DNA of 64,000 bases from Halomonas sp. 54_146 (GTDB taxonomy: Bacteria > Pseudomonadota > Gammaproteobacteria > Pseudomonadales > Halomonadaceae), in the NCBI RefSeq assembly GCF_001507855.1, contig NZ_LGEN01000011.1, positions 38,626 through 102,625 on the forward strand. Reading direction: 5' to 3'. A program made the translations under genes and the position numbers. Below the pieces are notes generated by a model that was not told the origin of the DNA, did no database searches, and saw only the letters and a list, made by a program, of their open reading frames with translations. Positions 50,540-59,865 of this stretch are shown in pieces; position 1 is the stretch's first letter, and each line of letters starts with the position of its first letter.

Positions 50540-52837
50540 TTATGCATAGCGTTGGCGCAGCACCTTAGCGGCTTTTACCATGTTGGCCAGCGCTGGCTCT
50601 ACTTCCGCCCAGCCGCGGGTTTTTAGGCCGCAGTCCGGGTTTACCCACAGCCGTTCGGCGGGAATCTTCTCCAGGGCTTTCTCCATTAACTCGACCATCC
50701 AGCTCACCTCGGGAATATTGGGGGTGTGGATATCGTAAACCCCTGGGCCGATGTCGTTGGGATAAGCGAAGTCCTGGAAGGCATCTAACAGGTGCATATC
50801 CGAGCGCGACGTTTCGATGGTGATCACATCGGCATCCAGCGCGGCAATCGCGCCAATGATGTCATTGAACTCCGAGTAGCACATATGGGTATGAATTTGC
50901 GTGGTATTAGCCACGCCCGCTGCACTCAGCTGGAAGCTTTCCACCGCCCAATCAAGGTATGACTGCCACGCATGCTGGCGCAGCGGCAGCCCTTCGCGCA
51001 GCGCCGGCTCATCGATTTGAATAATGTTGATGCCGGCTTTTTCCAGATCCAACACCTCATCGCGCAGTGCCAAGGCAATCTGGCGGCAGGTGGTTTCCCG
51101 CGGCTGGTCATCGCGCACAAACGACCACTGCAGAATCGTTACCGGGCCGGTCAACATACCCTTCATGGGTTTGTCGGTCAGGGTTTGGGCGTACTCGCTC
51201 CAACGTACCGTCATCGGCACAGGCCGCGATACATCACCAAAAATCACCGGTGGCTTAACACAGCGTGAACCGTAGCTTTGCACCCAGCCAAAGCGGGTAA
51301 AAGCAAAGCCTTCAAGCTGTTCGCCAAAGTACTCCACCATGTCGTTACGTTCGGCTTCGCCGTGCACCGGCACGTCAATATCCAGCGCTTGCTGGCGCTC
51401 AACCGCGTAGGCAATCTCGGCCTGCATACGGGCTTCGTAGTCAGCTAACGCCAGCTCACCGGCTTTAAACGCGCGCCGGGCGGCACGTATCTCATCAGTT
51501 TGAGGGAAAGAGCCGATGGTCGTGGTGGGGAATAGCGGCAGTTTAAGCGCCCGCCGCTGAGCCTCAGCACGCACGGTGTAAGGCGCTTGGCGCTGGCTAT
51601 CGGCAGGGCTAATCGCCGCCAAGCGTGCGCTGACCGCTGGCTGATGAATGCGGGTTGATTCACGCCGAGCATCCAGCGCCCGAGTGGCCTGGTCCAGGCG
51701 CTGCTCGTCGGCGGGCGTGGCGCGGTTATCAATCAAGCGCGCCAGGGTGACCACTTCATCAAGCTTCTGCCGGGCAAAGGCCAGCCAGCTGATTAGCTCA
51801 TCGCCCAGCTCAGTTTCCTGCGCTAAATCCACCGGCACATGCAGCAGCGAGCAGCTCGGTGCCAGCCACAGGCGCTGGCCAAGGCGTACTTTTAACGGCA
51901 GCAGGCGTTCGCGTAATGCAGCCAAGTCGGCTCGCCAGATATTGCGGCCATCGACAAAGCCAATCGAGAGCACCTGATGGGGACCCAAGCGGTCGATCAC
52001 GCTTTCTACCTGCTGGGGCGCGCGCACGGCGTCAATATGCAACCCCGCCACGGGCAAACGGGTCGCCAGCGAGAGGTTATCGCCCAGCCCGCCGAAGTAG
52101 CTGGCCACCAACAGCTTCAGCGGCGCAGACTGCAGGCGATGATAAGCACGCTCATAGGCTTGCTGCCACGCCAGCGGTAAATCCTGCACCAGCGCGGGTT
52201 CGTCTAATTGCACCCACTCAACGCCTTGGGTAGCCAGGCGCGTGAGTATCTCGCCATACACGTTAAGTACGCCATCGAGCAACGTCAGGCGGTCAAAATC
52301 AGCGCCTTTGGTTTTACCCAGCCACAGCCAGGTTAGCGGCCCGGTTAGCGTTACTTTCGGGGTAAAGCCTGCGCGTAGTGCTTCATCGACTTCATCAAAC
52401 AGACGGTTCGATGCCAGGGTGAACGTTTGCCCTTCGTGCAGCTCAGGAACGAGGTAGTGGTAGTTGGTATCGAAGTATTTGGTCATTTCACAAGCGGCGG
52501 CGGGTTCACCGCTGGGCGCTCGACCGCGCGCCATGCGAAAGGCGGTATCCAGGTCAACTTCACCGCCGGCAATCTCCGCTTGGGCATTAAAGCGTGCAGG
52601 CACCGCACCTAACGCCACTGAAACGTTAAGCACTTGATCATAAAAGGCGAAGTCGCCCACGCTAACGAAATCCAAACCTGCATCCTGCTGTGTTTGCCAG
52701 TGACGTAAACGCAGCTCGCGCCCAGTGCTTTCGAGTTCGCTACGCGAGCACTCGCCTTTCCAGTACGCTTCAGTGGCTTTTTTCAGCTCGCGCTGAGCGC
52801 CAATGCGGGGATAGCCGAGAATATGAGAAACTGTCAT
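50540..52837 (-). CDS. metE: Cobalamin-independent methionine synthase MetE
   Basis: Zinc enzyme that methylates homocysteine with methyltetrahydrofolate polyglutamate. From ATG 52837 (TAGGG upstream) it is 765 aa (E. coli 753). Zinc ligands are in HTHMCYSEF and [23 protein letters not shown] opens the C-terminal barrel and [16 protein letters not shown] the N-terminal one. An upstream in-frame ATG (52867) overlaps the MetR operator region and is not chosen. Divergent from metR. Confidence 0.96.
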   Translation of the reverse strand: MTVSHILGYPRIGAQRELKKATEAYWKGECSRSELESTGRELRLRHWQTQQDAGLDFVSVGDFAFYDQVLNVSVALGAVPARFNAQAEIAGGEVDLDTAFRMARGRAPSGEPAAACEMTKYFDTNYHYLVPELHEGQTFTLASNRLFDEVDEALRAGFTPKVTLTGPLTWLWLGKTKGADFDRLTLLDGVLNVYGEILTRLATQGVEWVQLDEPALVQDLPLAWQQAYERAYHRLQSAPLKLLVASYFGGLGDNLSLATRLPVAGLHIDAVRAPQQVESVIDRLGPHQVLSIGFVDGRNIWRADLAALRERLLPLKVRLGQRLWLAPSCSLLHVPVDLAQETELGDELISWLAFARQKLDEVVTLARLIDNRATPADEQRLDQATRALDARRESTRIHQPAVSARLAAISPADSQRQAPYTVRAEAQRRALKLPLFPTTTIGSFPQTDEIRAARRAFKAGELALADYEARMQAEIAYAVERQQALDIDVPVHGEAERNDMVEYFGEQLEGFAFTRFGWVQSYGSRCVKPPVIFGDVSRPVPMTVRWSEYAQTLTDKPMKGMLTGPVTILQWSFVRDDQPRETTCRQIALALRDEVLDLEKAGINIIQIDEPALREGLPLRQHAWQSYLDWAVESFQLSAAGVANTTQIHTHMCYSEFNDIIGAIAALDADVITIETSRSDMHLLDAFQDFAYPNDIGPGVYDIHTPNIPEVSWMVELMEKALEKIPAERLWVNPDCGLKTRGWAEVEPALANMVKAAKVLRQRYA

Positions 52838-52854
52838 GATAAACCCTACCAACG

Positions 52855-52866
52855 TGAATGATTTCA
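52855..52866. promoter_or_regulatory. MetR-like half-matched site near metE
   Basis: TGAA-TGAT-TTCA, an inverted repeat like the MetR box but with a 4-base spacer, only 18-29 bp upstream of the metE start. Confidence 0.5.
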
Positions 52867-52921
52867 CACAGTCTGGGCATAGCCAAAAAATGAATCAAAC
52901 TAAAGTTTTTAATATCAAACA

Positions 52922-52934
52922 TGAAAATTATTCA
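52922..52934. promoter_or_regulatory. MetR box in the metE/metR spacer
   Basis: TGAA-AATTA-TTCA is an exact match to the MetR consensus TGAA-N5-TTCA. It is 85 bp upstream of metE and 36 bp upstream of metR, where it could serve both activation of metE and autoregulation. Confidence 0.75.
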
Positions 52935-52935
52935 C

Positions 52936-52967
52936 CATGATTGAGCCACTACATGATTGAGCCACTA
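52936..52967. repeat. 16-bp duplication that copies the metR start region
   Basis: CATGATTGAGCCACTA at 52936-52951 and 52952-52967, followed by TTATGATTGA, the real metR start. ATGATTGA is therefore present three times in a row. Confidence 0.9.
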
Positions 52968-52969
52968 TT

Positions 52970-53908
52970 ATGATTGAACTGCGCCACCTCCGTACGCTGC
53001 TGGCGCTGCGCGAAACCGGCTCGCTGGTCGATGCCGCCGAACGCGTACATTTGACCCAGTCAGCGCTTTCGCACCAGCTCAAAGATCTGGAAAGCCGTGT
53101 GGATAGCCCGCTGTTCGTGCGTAAAACCCGCCCAGTGGAATTTACCCGCGCAGGGCTGCGGCTGCTTGCCCTGGCCGACCAGGTGCTGCCAGAGGTACGC
53201 AAGGCAGAGCGGGATTTGGCACGCCTAGCAGGCACCGAACAGGGGCGTTTGCATATGGCCATCGAGTGCCACAGCTGTTTCCAGTGGTTGATGCCCACGG
53301 TGGATTATTTTCGCGACCACTGGCCGGAAGTGGAAATCGATATTCCCAGCGGCCACCACTTTGACCCACTCCCGGCGCTTGCCCGCGAGCAGCTTGACCT
53401 GGTGATCACCGCCGACCCTCAGCCGCTTGAAGGTATTCACTACGCCCCGCTGTTTCGCTATGAGGGATTACTGGCCGTTGCCCGCCAGCACCCTTTTGCA
53501 GGCAGGGGATTTATTACCCCCCAAGCGCTGGCCGAAGAAACGCTGATTACCTACCCCGTTGAGCAGTCGCGGCTGGATGTATTTACCCAGTTTTTGCAGC
53601 CAGCGAACGTGCGGCCGAAAGAAATCCGCACTGCTGAATTGACGATCATGATGATGCAGCTGGTGGCCAGCGGGCGCGGCGTTTGCTCACTGCCCAACTG
53701 GGCGCTCACCGAGTATTTGGAGCGCGATTACGTATGCGCGGTGAAACTAGGCGAGCATGGGGTATGGAGCACGCTGTATGCGGCCATTCGCGAAGAAACG
53801 CGAGAAGCGCCGTGGATGCAGGATTTTTTACGCACTGCGCGGGAAACCTCCTTTGCAGTGCTATCGGGGGTTAAGCCGGCGGATCGCGACGCGGAACCAG
53901 CAGCGTAA
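52970..53908 (+). CDS. metR: LysR-type transcriptional regulator MetR
   Basis: Homocysteine-responsive activator of metE. 312 aa with an N-terminal winged HTH (about 1-60, SLVDAAERVHLTQSALSHQL) and a LysR effector domain (about 90-290, HMAIECHSCFQWLMPTVDYF). MetR assignment follows from similarity, the divergent metE and the MetR box. No clear ribosome site precedes the ATG, since the leader consists of duplicated sequence. The 3' end overlaps the convergent sensor kinase by 38 bp. Confidence 0.94.
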   Translation: MIELRHLRTLLALRETGSLVDAAERVHLTQSALSHQLKDLESRVDSPLFVRKTRPVEFTRAGLRLLALADQVLPEVRKAERDLARLAGTEQGRLHMAIECHSCFQWLMPTVDYFRDHWPEVEIDIPSGHHFDPLPALAREQLDLVITADPQPLEGIHYAPLFRYEGLLAVARQHPFAGRGFITPQALAEETLITYPVEQSRLDVFTQFLQPANVRPKEIRTAELTIMMMQLVASGRGVCSLPNWALTEYLERDYVCAVKLGEHGVWSTLYAAIREETREAPWMQDFLRTARETSFAVLSGVKPADRDAEPAA

Positions 53909-55481
53909 AGCGCGCACCGCCCAACGTGGGGCTGGTATCGATGGTCACGCTGCCACCGTGGCCGACCATAATTTTCTGCACAATCGATAGTCCCAACCCA
54001 TAGCCGCCAGAGCTGCGGGCGCGGCTGTCGTCCAACCGGGCAAAGGGTTTGAAAATATCGCTCCGCGCTTCGGGGGGAATGCCGGGGCCGTCGTCTTCAA
54101 CATCAATGCGCACCAGATTGGGTTCATCCCATAGCCGAATCACCACGTTGGCTTTGGCATGGCGGCAGGCGTTGCCGACTAGATTCTGTAGCGCCCGCTG
54201 CAGGTAGCGCGGCTCTGCCAGCAGTTCAATTTCAGGGCCGGGGGCAAGCGAGAGCGTTAAGCCTTTGTGCAGCGTTGAGAGCGTGTCAATCACCCGCTCG
54301 GCCATGGCACGGCATTCCACCAGCGCCGTTTCAAGTTCGGCACCGTTCACCGTTTCACCGCCCAGCCGCGCATAGGTGAGAATTTCATCGACCAACTCAT
54401 CAAGTTCGACAATATCGGCATCAATGCCCTGCAGCTGGCGTCGAATGGCGGGCTGGTCGGTCATGTCTTCGACCATTTGCACGGCAAACCGAATGCGTGC
54501 CACCGGTGTGCGCAGCTCGTGGGAAACCGCCCGAATCATCTCTTGCTGGCCGCGCAGCAGGCTTTGTACCTGATTGGCCATGCCGTTAAAGGCCATCCCT
54601 AACCGGCCTAAAAAGTCGCCGCTTTCTACCTTTACGCGGGTTTCCATGCGGCCGCTGGCAATGCGCGTGGCGGCCAGCTCCAGCCGCGCCATGCGGGCTT
54701 CAATGCTGCGCATAATCAAATAGATAATCAGGCTGAGCACAATCATCAACCCGACCAGTAGCGGAAGGTGTAAATTCAGCGGCAGGGTGTCGCCGCGGGA
54801 AATTGGCCCGGCGACCAGCCATTGTGCCTCGCCTGGCAACTGCTCGCCAGGCAGCTGATAAAGCAGCGTAATCGACAGCCTGTCGGAAACCAACTGAGTG
54901 ACCACGCCGCCGCTGGCCAGCTGTGTTTGCTGCTCTGCGGTTAGCCCAGCGGGTAGCGTGGCCAGCAGTTGCAGCGGCCAGCTGCCGGGGCGCAGCTCAG
55001 CCAGGCGGCTGGAACGCTCTGCTATAGGTTGTTCAGCCAGCCAATCGCCCAGCAGCGCGATGCTGCCGTGCCACTGATGCTCGCTCCAATCATCCAACCT
55101 TGCTTGCAGCAGCCACGTGTCGTTGGGTAGGCGCTGCTGCAATAACCAGGGGCGCTCAGCAACCAGCAGTTTGCCGCGCTCCAACCGCGAGCGTTCAAAA
55201 TAGCCGAGCTCCGCTTCACTAATAGGCAGTAAGGAGAGCTGCAGGCTCAGCCGTTCAGCCAGGCGTTCAAGCAGCGGCTCGCGCTCGGCCACGGGCGTGT
55301 CGGCAAGCCGTTGTGTCATCAGCGACATAGGCAACGCCGCGAGCTGTTCGCGGTAGTCTTCGCGGCGCACCTGTTCAATAAAGGAACGCCCAGCGAGCGC
55401 AATCACAAACATGACCAACAGCGCTGCACCCAGCAACACATAAAAACGCAAAAACGAGCCGTTACTGAGCACTCGTCGCAT
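53871..55481 (-). CDS. Two-component sensor histidine kinase, RstB-like
   Basis: 536 aa from ATG 55481 (AGAGGG 8 bases upstream). Membrane segment at about 12-31, a periplasmic domain of about 220 residues, a second membrane segment (LPLLVGLMIVLSLIIYLIM), HAMP, a HisKA with the phospho-His in AVSHELRTPVARIRFA, and a HATPase with NACRHAKAN, DDGPGIP and GGYGLGLSIV. Paired with the regulator gene 20 bp upstream. RstB of E. coli is the nearest by memory; the signal is unknown. A duplicated LPGE motif in the periplasmic part comes from a microduplication. Confidence 0.85.
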   Translation of the reverse strand: MRRVLSNGSFLRFYVLLGAALLVMFVIALAGRSFIEQVRREDYREQLAALPMSLMTQRLADTPVAEREPLLERLAERLSLQLSLLPISEAELGYFERSRLERGKLLVAERPWLLQQRLPNDTWLLQARLDDWSEHQWHGSIALLGDWLAEQPIAERSSRLAELRPGSWPLQLLATLPAGLTAEQQTQLASGGVVTQLVSDRLSITLLYQLPGEQLPGEAQWLVAGPISRGDTLPLNLHLPLLVGLMIVLSLIIYLIMRSIEARMARLELAATRIASGRMETRVKVESGDFLGRLGMAFNGMANQVQSLLRGQQEMIRAVSHELRTPVARIRFAVQMVEDMTDQPAIRRQLQGIDADIVELDELVDEILTYARLGGETVNGAELETALVECRAMAERVIDTLSTLHKGLTLSLAPGPEIELLAEPRYLQRALQNLVGNACRHAKANVVIRLWDEPNLVRIDVEDDGPGIPPEARSDIFKPFARLDDSRARSSGGYGLGLSIVQKIMVGHGGSVTIDTSPTLGGARFTLLVPRRDPPA

Positions 55482-55501
55482 GATGCCGACCCTCTGAATA
55501 A

Positions 55502-56260
55502 TCAACTATCTTTAACGAACAGATAGCCTTTACTGCGCACGGTTTTGATTCGATGAGGCTGATTAGGGTCATCGCCAATTTTGGGTCGAATACGTGAGAC
55601 ACGGACATCAATAGAGCGATCTTGCCCGTCGTATTTAATCCCCCGTAAATCGCTGAATATCTCTTCACGGGTAAGCACGCGCCCTGCATTGCGCGCCAGA
55701 AGCCAAAGCAGATCAAACTCGGCGCTGGTGAGGTCAATTCGCTCGCCCGCCAGCCATGCTTCGCGAGTAGCGTTGTCTATTTCTAGATTCTCAAAGCGCA
55801 GGCGCATTTCGCCATCAGGCGCTGGCCCATCAGCACGCCGCAGCAGTGCCCGCATTCGGGCAAGCAGCACCCGCGGCTGCACGGGCTTGGGTACGTAATC
55901 GTCGGCACCCATTTCCAGACCCAAGACTTGGTCCAAATCATCGGTACGCGCCGTTAGCATCATGATCGGGCCTGCAAAATTGGGCCTTACGCGGCGACAA
56001 ATCGCCAGACCGTCCTCACCGGGTAGCATTAAATCTAAAATCACCAGGTCGGGCTGCAGGGTTAAGATACGATCAACCCCTTTGGCACCGTCCGCTTCCA
56101 GGGTGACTTGGAAGCCATTTGCTTCCAAGTAATCACGGGTAAGCTCGGCCAGACGCTGATCATCTTCGATGATCAGGACATGATCTTGATCGGGATAGTC
56201 AGGCATTGCAGGCTCTTGCGGCTCAAGTGCCTGAAATTGCTGTTCCAAATGATCTACCAT
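55502..56260 (-). CDS. OmpR-family response regulator, RstA-like
   Basis: 252 aa. Receiver domain with the acidic pair in LIIEDDQRL, the phospho-Asp in LVILDLMLPGEDG, and Lys in DDYVPKPVQ; then an OmpR winged-helix domain (ERIDLTSAEFDLLWLLARNA, RVSRIRPKIGDDP). M19 is an alternative start. Cotranscribed with the sensor kinase, divergent from the small gene at 56488. Confidence 0.88.
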   Translation of the reverse strand: MVDHLEQQFQALEPQEPAMPDYPDQDHVLIIEDDQRLAELTRDYLEANGFQVTLEADGAKGVDRILTLQPDLVILDLMLPGEDGLAICRRVRPNFAGPIMMLTARTDDLDQVLGLEMGADDYVPKPVQPRVLLARMRALLRRADGPAPDGEMRLRFENLEIDNATREAWLAGERIDLTSAEFDLLWLLARNAGRVLTREEIFSDLRGIKYDGQDRSIDVRVSRIRPKIGDDPNQPHRIKTVRSKGYLFVKDS

Positions 56261-56487
56261 CCTTTTTATGCACTCCGCTTAGGTAGTTTGTCTTGTCGCT
56301 TGCCCATGACCAACACAGGTAGCGTTATTGACTCCCAGGATAACCCAAAACCATCAAAACACCCGCTTCTGTCGTTACCATTGCGATTATTCATCGCAGT
56401 TGACCCCATTCGGGCGCTTGATTGTCAGCTTAGCGAGGATTAATGTAGAAATATTAGCTGTCGACAATTTGACAGGAGGAACCTGCC
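56261..56487. other. Spacer between the regulator and the 46-aa gene
   Basis: 227 bp holding the two divergent promoters; TTGTCA near 56424 is a possible -35 for the small gene but no convincing -10 follows. No gene seen. Confidence 0.4.
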
Positions 56488-56628
56488 ATGGGAAATCGCA
56501 AAACGAGAAGTGTGATTAAACGTATTTATGTGCCCACCCACGTGCGTGACCTGCCCAACGGGGAGAAACTAAAAATTCCTGGGCATTATAAAGCGCCACC
56601 TGGGGAAGGAAGCGACACGGTTGAGTAA
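56488..56628 (+). CDS. Small protein of unknown function (46 aa)
   Basis: The ATG at 56488 is preceded by AGGAGGA with a 7-base gap, one of the best ribosome sites in the window. The product begins MGNRKTRSVIKRIYVPTHVR, continues DLPNGEKLKIPGHYK and ends APPGEGSDTVE. It is basic in the first half, has no membrane segment and no motif that I recognise. A strong terminator follows at 56691. The stop codon lies in a 15-bp period duplication. Confidence 0.75.
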   Translation: MGNRKTRSVIKRIYVPTHVRDLPNGEKLKIPGHYKAPPGEGSDTVE

Positions 56629-56685
56629 CGATTTATTGAGTAACGAATGCTTAATTTACTAAAAAACGACAATTTACTAAAAAAC
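56621..56685. repeat. Two consecutive tandem duplications after the 46-aa gene
   Basis: TTGAGTAACGA at 56621-56631 and 56636-56646 (contains the stop codon), then AATTTACTAAAAAAC at 56653-56667 and 56671-56685. Confidence 0.88.
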
Positions 56686-56690
56686 CTACT

Positions 56691-56722
56691 AAAAAGGCAG
56701 GCCAAAGGTGGCCTGCCTTTTT
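56691..56722. terminator. Strong bidirectional terminator
   Basis: Perfect 13-bp stem AAAAAGGCAGGCC / GGCCTGCCTTTTT with a 6-base loop; serves the 46-aa gene and the convergent PLDc_N gene. Confidence 0.94.
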
Positions 56723-56739
56723 GCGCTATTATTCAGCCG

Positions 56740-56919
56740 CTATCCCTTTGGGCCAAACAGAAACCACGCTATCAGGCCGACCAGCGGGAAGAACAATAAC
56801 ACCAGAATCCATACCAGCTTAGCGACGCCGCCTGCGCCGCTTTTGGCGACTTTAACAATGGCCCAAATGACGATGATGAGCCAAATTAGCCCTAACAGAC
56901 CACCTATTTCAATGCCCAT
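56740..56919 (-). CDS. Small PLDc_N-domain membrane protein
   Basis: 59 aa from ATG 56919 (AAAGGAGT 4 bases upstream). Two membrane segments, GGLLGLIWLIIVIWAIVKVA and LVWILVLLFFPLVGLIAWFL, then FGPKG, the pattern of the phospholipase D N-terminal membrane anchor (PLDc_N) found alone in many bacteria. Function unknown. Confidence 0.85.
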   Translation of the reverse strand: MGIEIGGLLGLIWLIIVIWAIVKVAKSGAGGVAKLVWILVLLFFPLVGLIAWFLFGPKG

Positions 56920-56993
56920 TGTAACTCCTTTTAGCATGTTGGCACTTACGGCTGTTCAGCTAAGCATATCAACCGCGCGTTCACAAGCAGAAC

Positions 56994-57533
56994 TCATTGC
57001 TCGGGAAGGCTCAGCACCATCTCGCCGGCCTGCATCTCGATGGTCAGCAAGTTCAAAAAACTCATGCCCAGCAGCACCGTATCGCTCTCCATTCCTGGGC
57101 TAATAGAGCCCCGAACATTGCGTACTTTTAGCCCGCCCAGCGAAACTTCGTCTAGCTCGGTTAACGTCCCTTCCACTCGGCCATTAGCGGTATTAAACCA
57201 AGCACTTCGGCCGGCTTCCAAGCCTAGTTCCGCCGCTAAATCGGCGGGCACTGCGACATAAGTAGCGCCGGTATCAAGCAAAAATGTCACCGGTTTTCCG
57301 TTAATTCGCCCCGGTGCCTCATAATGCCCGGCACGATTACGCTGTAACGTGACCGGCTCACCCGCGGGAAGGGTATGCACCACATTGGCATTAGGCCGCA
57401 TCATGTCTTCAAGGCCGCCGTGCAGCCACCAGGTACCCACGGCCATTAACAGTACCCAAAAAAGCAGCATCATCACGATGCCGCCACGCTGCGCTGCTGG
57501 CGTTGCTTCATGCCTAGCCACGTGCCTGGCCAT
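56994..57533 (-). CDS. Retropepsin-like aspartic protease (clan AA, TIGR02281 type)
   Basis: 179 aa from ATG 57533 (GAGG upstream). One N-terminal membrane segment (about 20-40, IVMMLLFWVLLMAVGTWW) and a single retropepsin domain with the catalytic DTGATYVAVP and the second family motif TVLLGMSFLNLLTIE. Single-domain members act as dimers, here with the protease in the periplasm. Substrates unknown. The MFS gene ends 30 bp away upstream on the same strand. Confidence 0.88.
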   Translation of the reverse strand: MARHVARHEATPAAQRGGIVMMLLFWVLLMAVGTWWLHGGLEDMMRPNANVVHTLPAGEPVTLQRNRAGHYEAPGRINGKPVTFLLDTGATYVAVPADLAAELGLEAGRSAWFNTANGRVEGTLTELDEVSLGGLKVRNVRGSISPGMESDTVLLGMSFLNLLTIEMQAGEMVLSLPEQ

Positions 57534-57562
57534 GTTCCACCTCACTGAGGTAAGCGTACCTG

Positions 57563-58948
57563 TTAAGCGTTATTGTGGTTGATATGACTATTGTTGGTAT
57601 GACTGCCGGCTTCCCAGGTGAGCGCTGCCTCTCGGCCACGGCGTTCATTGACCCTGAGGCAAATCAGCATCGCGGTCACAAAAAGGGCGACACACAATAG
57701 AATAGATGCTTGTAAGCCAATCAGCGTTTGCAATACGCCCAGCATGACAATCCCGAACACGCCCGCCAGTTTGTTGGCCAGCCCCCAAAACCCGAAAAAT
57801 TCAGCCGCTTTCTCTAACGGTGAAAACAAGCCTACCAAGGCTCTGCTCGCTGACTGGCTAGAACCGAGGCTGAGCCCTGCCAAACAACCCACTACCAAAA
57901 ACACATATTGCGCCTGCCACTGCACGTCAAAACGCCCGTTTACCCACTGAGTAACCTCTGGCGTTGCCCAAATAGCAATAATAGCCAGCACCCAAAGCGC
58001 CAGCGTCATTTGGTAAGTCCGCTTGGCACCTAGCTGGTCCTGTAACCAGCCAAAACCCAACGCCCCTGCTGCAGCGGTCACCTGAACAATAATGAACATG
58101 ATATTGCGCACGCCTTCGTCCCAGCCAATCACTTGAGCGCCATAAATAAACGCAAAAGCAATAATGATGTAGACACCCGCCATGGAGAACAGCAGCGAAA
58201 CCAGAAACACCGTTAAGTCTTTAAAATGACGCAATTCGTGCAGGGTGGTGGTAACACGGTTCAAGGCGATATGGCGATAAGAAACGCCGCGGGGCTGAGC
58301 CGTACCCCGCTCTTTTAGCCATAAAAACGTGGGAATAGCGGTAATCAGGAAAAAGCCCGCGGCAAAGGGGCCAACCCAACGGATTCTTTCAAAGTTGTCC
58401 ACGCTCGCCTCGCCCAGCATCACCAGCGTGAACCCCGCAGCGAATAACCCACCGATGTAGCCTAACGCCCACCCAAAGCCGGAAATTTTACCCAGTGATT
58501 CAGGCGGGCCTAGCTCTGGTAGGAAAGCAGCGATAAATGACTCGCCCATGGAATAGGCATAATTAGACAGCACAATTAACAGCAGGCCAATAATGACGTA
58601 GCCCGGCTCTACAAAGTAGAGCATTGCTGTCGTGACCACGGTGGCTAAGTAGCTCACCAGCAAAAAGCGCTTTTTCTCTGCTCGATAATCCATCACAGCG
58701 CCACAAAGCGGCGCTGTTACCACCACCATCAGATAACTAATCGCCAGCGCCAGGCTCCATAAAAAGTTGGCAAGCCGAAAGTCATCGCCACGGTCCCCCA
58801 CAATCACGGTCGTAAATAGCTCGCCAAACACCACCGTAATAATCAGTAACGTGTATGCCTGATTGGCAAAATCAAACATCGCCCAGCCAAAGATTTCTCG
58901 GCGCGATGCGTAGGCATTAGGTGCCTTGGCAGGGTTAGCAGGCAGCAT
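57563..58948 (-). CDS. MFS transporter, UMF1 (Atg22-like) family
   Basis: 461 aa, about 12 membrane segments. The opening EIFGWAMFDFANQAYTLLII is the UMF1 signature, and FGWALGYIGGLFAAGF, GSSQSASRALVG and FFGFWGLANKLAGVFG are further family stretches. Substrate unknown (yeast relatives export amino acids from the vacuole). Same strand and order as the retropepsin and PLDc_N genes, divergent from the binding-protein operon. Confidence 0.88.
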   Translation of the reverse strand: MLPANPAKAPNAYASRREIFGWAMFDFANQAYTLLIITVVFGELFTTVIVGDRGDDFRLANFLWSLALAISYLMVVVTAPLCGAVMDYRAEKKRFLLVSYLATVVTTAMLYFVEPGYVIIGLLLIVLSNYAYSMGESFIAAFLPELGPPESLGKISGFGWALGYIGGLFAAGFTLVMLGEASVDNFERIRWVGPFAAGFFLITAIPTFLWLKERGTAQPRGVSYRHIALNRVTTTLHELRHFKDLTVFLVSLLFSMAGVYIIIAFAFIYGAQVIGWDEGVRNIMFIIVQVTAAAGALGFGWLQDQLGAKRTYQMTLALWVLAIIAIWATPEVTQWVNGRFDVQWQAQYVFLVVGCLAGLSLGSSQSASRALVGLFSPLEKAAEFFGFWGLANKLAGVFGIVMLGVLQTLIGLQASILLCVALFVTAMLICLRVNERRGREAALTWEAGSHTNNSHINHNNA

Positions 58949-59091
58949 TAGTTTTCTCTCATAGGGGAAGCCGTAAGCCTAGCAGGTGGAACAGCCAAAA
59001 CGCCACGGCTTGCGTTGACAGATTAAAGGTGACAGCCGACCAAGCTTGGGCTAAGTTTGATTGATTGAAAAAACCATACGAGTAGACCGCG

Positions 59092-59859
59092 ATGGTAGTA
59101 GCCAAACTAACACCACGGGCAGTAGGAAGGTTCATAGCCTTGCTCGGCGTTTGGCTTATGACAACTCCATCTACTCAGCTTGCATCTGCCGATACGCTCA
59201 CCTCACTTACGTTCATCACCGAAGAATATCCCCCCTACAACTATTTAATTAACCAACAGTTAGCCGGGTTCTCGATTGATTTATTAGAGGCTATCTTTGC
59301 CGAGACCGAGACGCCATTGAGCCGCGATGATATCCATTACTACCCTTGGGTACGCGGCTATGAGATCGCCTTAAGCCAACCCAATACCGTGCTATTTTCA
59401 ACAACACGAAACGCCACGCGGGAAGCGCAATTTCATTGGGTGGGGCCGATTGCTCAAGACCACGTTGTCCTGCTTGCCCATCGCGACGCACCGATTACGA
59501 TTGATTCTTTGTCACAAGCCATTAAGCGCAAGCTGACGGTGGCGGTCATTCGGGAGGATATTGGTGCCCAGGCATTACAGGAAGCAGGCTACCCTGAAAG
59601 CTTGATGATACCCGCCATTGATAACCGCAGCGCGCTACACATGCTGACCCGTGGGCGCGTGGATTTATGGGCCTACAGTGCGGATGTCGCGGCCTGGATT
59701 GCCGAATCAGAAGGCCATCCTAGCAACAGCTTGATACCGGTTCACACGCTCAGCGACTCTTATTTATATTTTGCCATTAACCAAACCACCGACCCGCGCT
59801 TGATATCACGGATGCAGCAAGCGCTGGACAACGTGCTTGCAGAGCTTCCTCAGAGGTAG
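59092..59859 (+). CDS. Periplasmic substrate-binding-like protein 1
   Basis: 255 aa: a signal peptide (about 1-33, IALLGVWLMTTPSTQLASA), then a type-3 extracellular solute-binding domain with ITEEYPPYNYLINQQLAG, FSIDLLEAIF, YYPWVRGYEIAL and FSTTRNATREAQFHWVGP. No ABC permease or ATPase is near. It is 6 bp before the second binding protein. The YPPYNY / R-x-x-x-R-x-x-x-F-W-V-G-P pattern is common in orphan PBPb proteins thought to sense rather than import. Confidence 0.85.
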   Translation: MVVAKLTPRAVGRFIALLGVWLMTTPSTQLASADTLTSLTFITEEYPPYNYLINQQLAGFSIDLLEAIFAETETPLSRDDIHYYPWVRGYEIALSQPNTVLFSTTRNATREAQFHWVGPIAQDHVVLLAHRDAPITIDSLSQAIKRKLTVAVIREDIGAQALQEAGYPESLMIPAIDNRSALHMLTRGRVDLWAYSADVAAWIAESEGHPSNSLIPVHTLSDSYLYFAINQTTDPRLISRMQQALDNVLAELPQR

Positions 59860-59865
59860 TCAACG

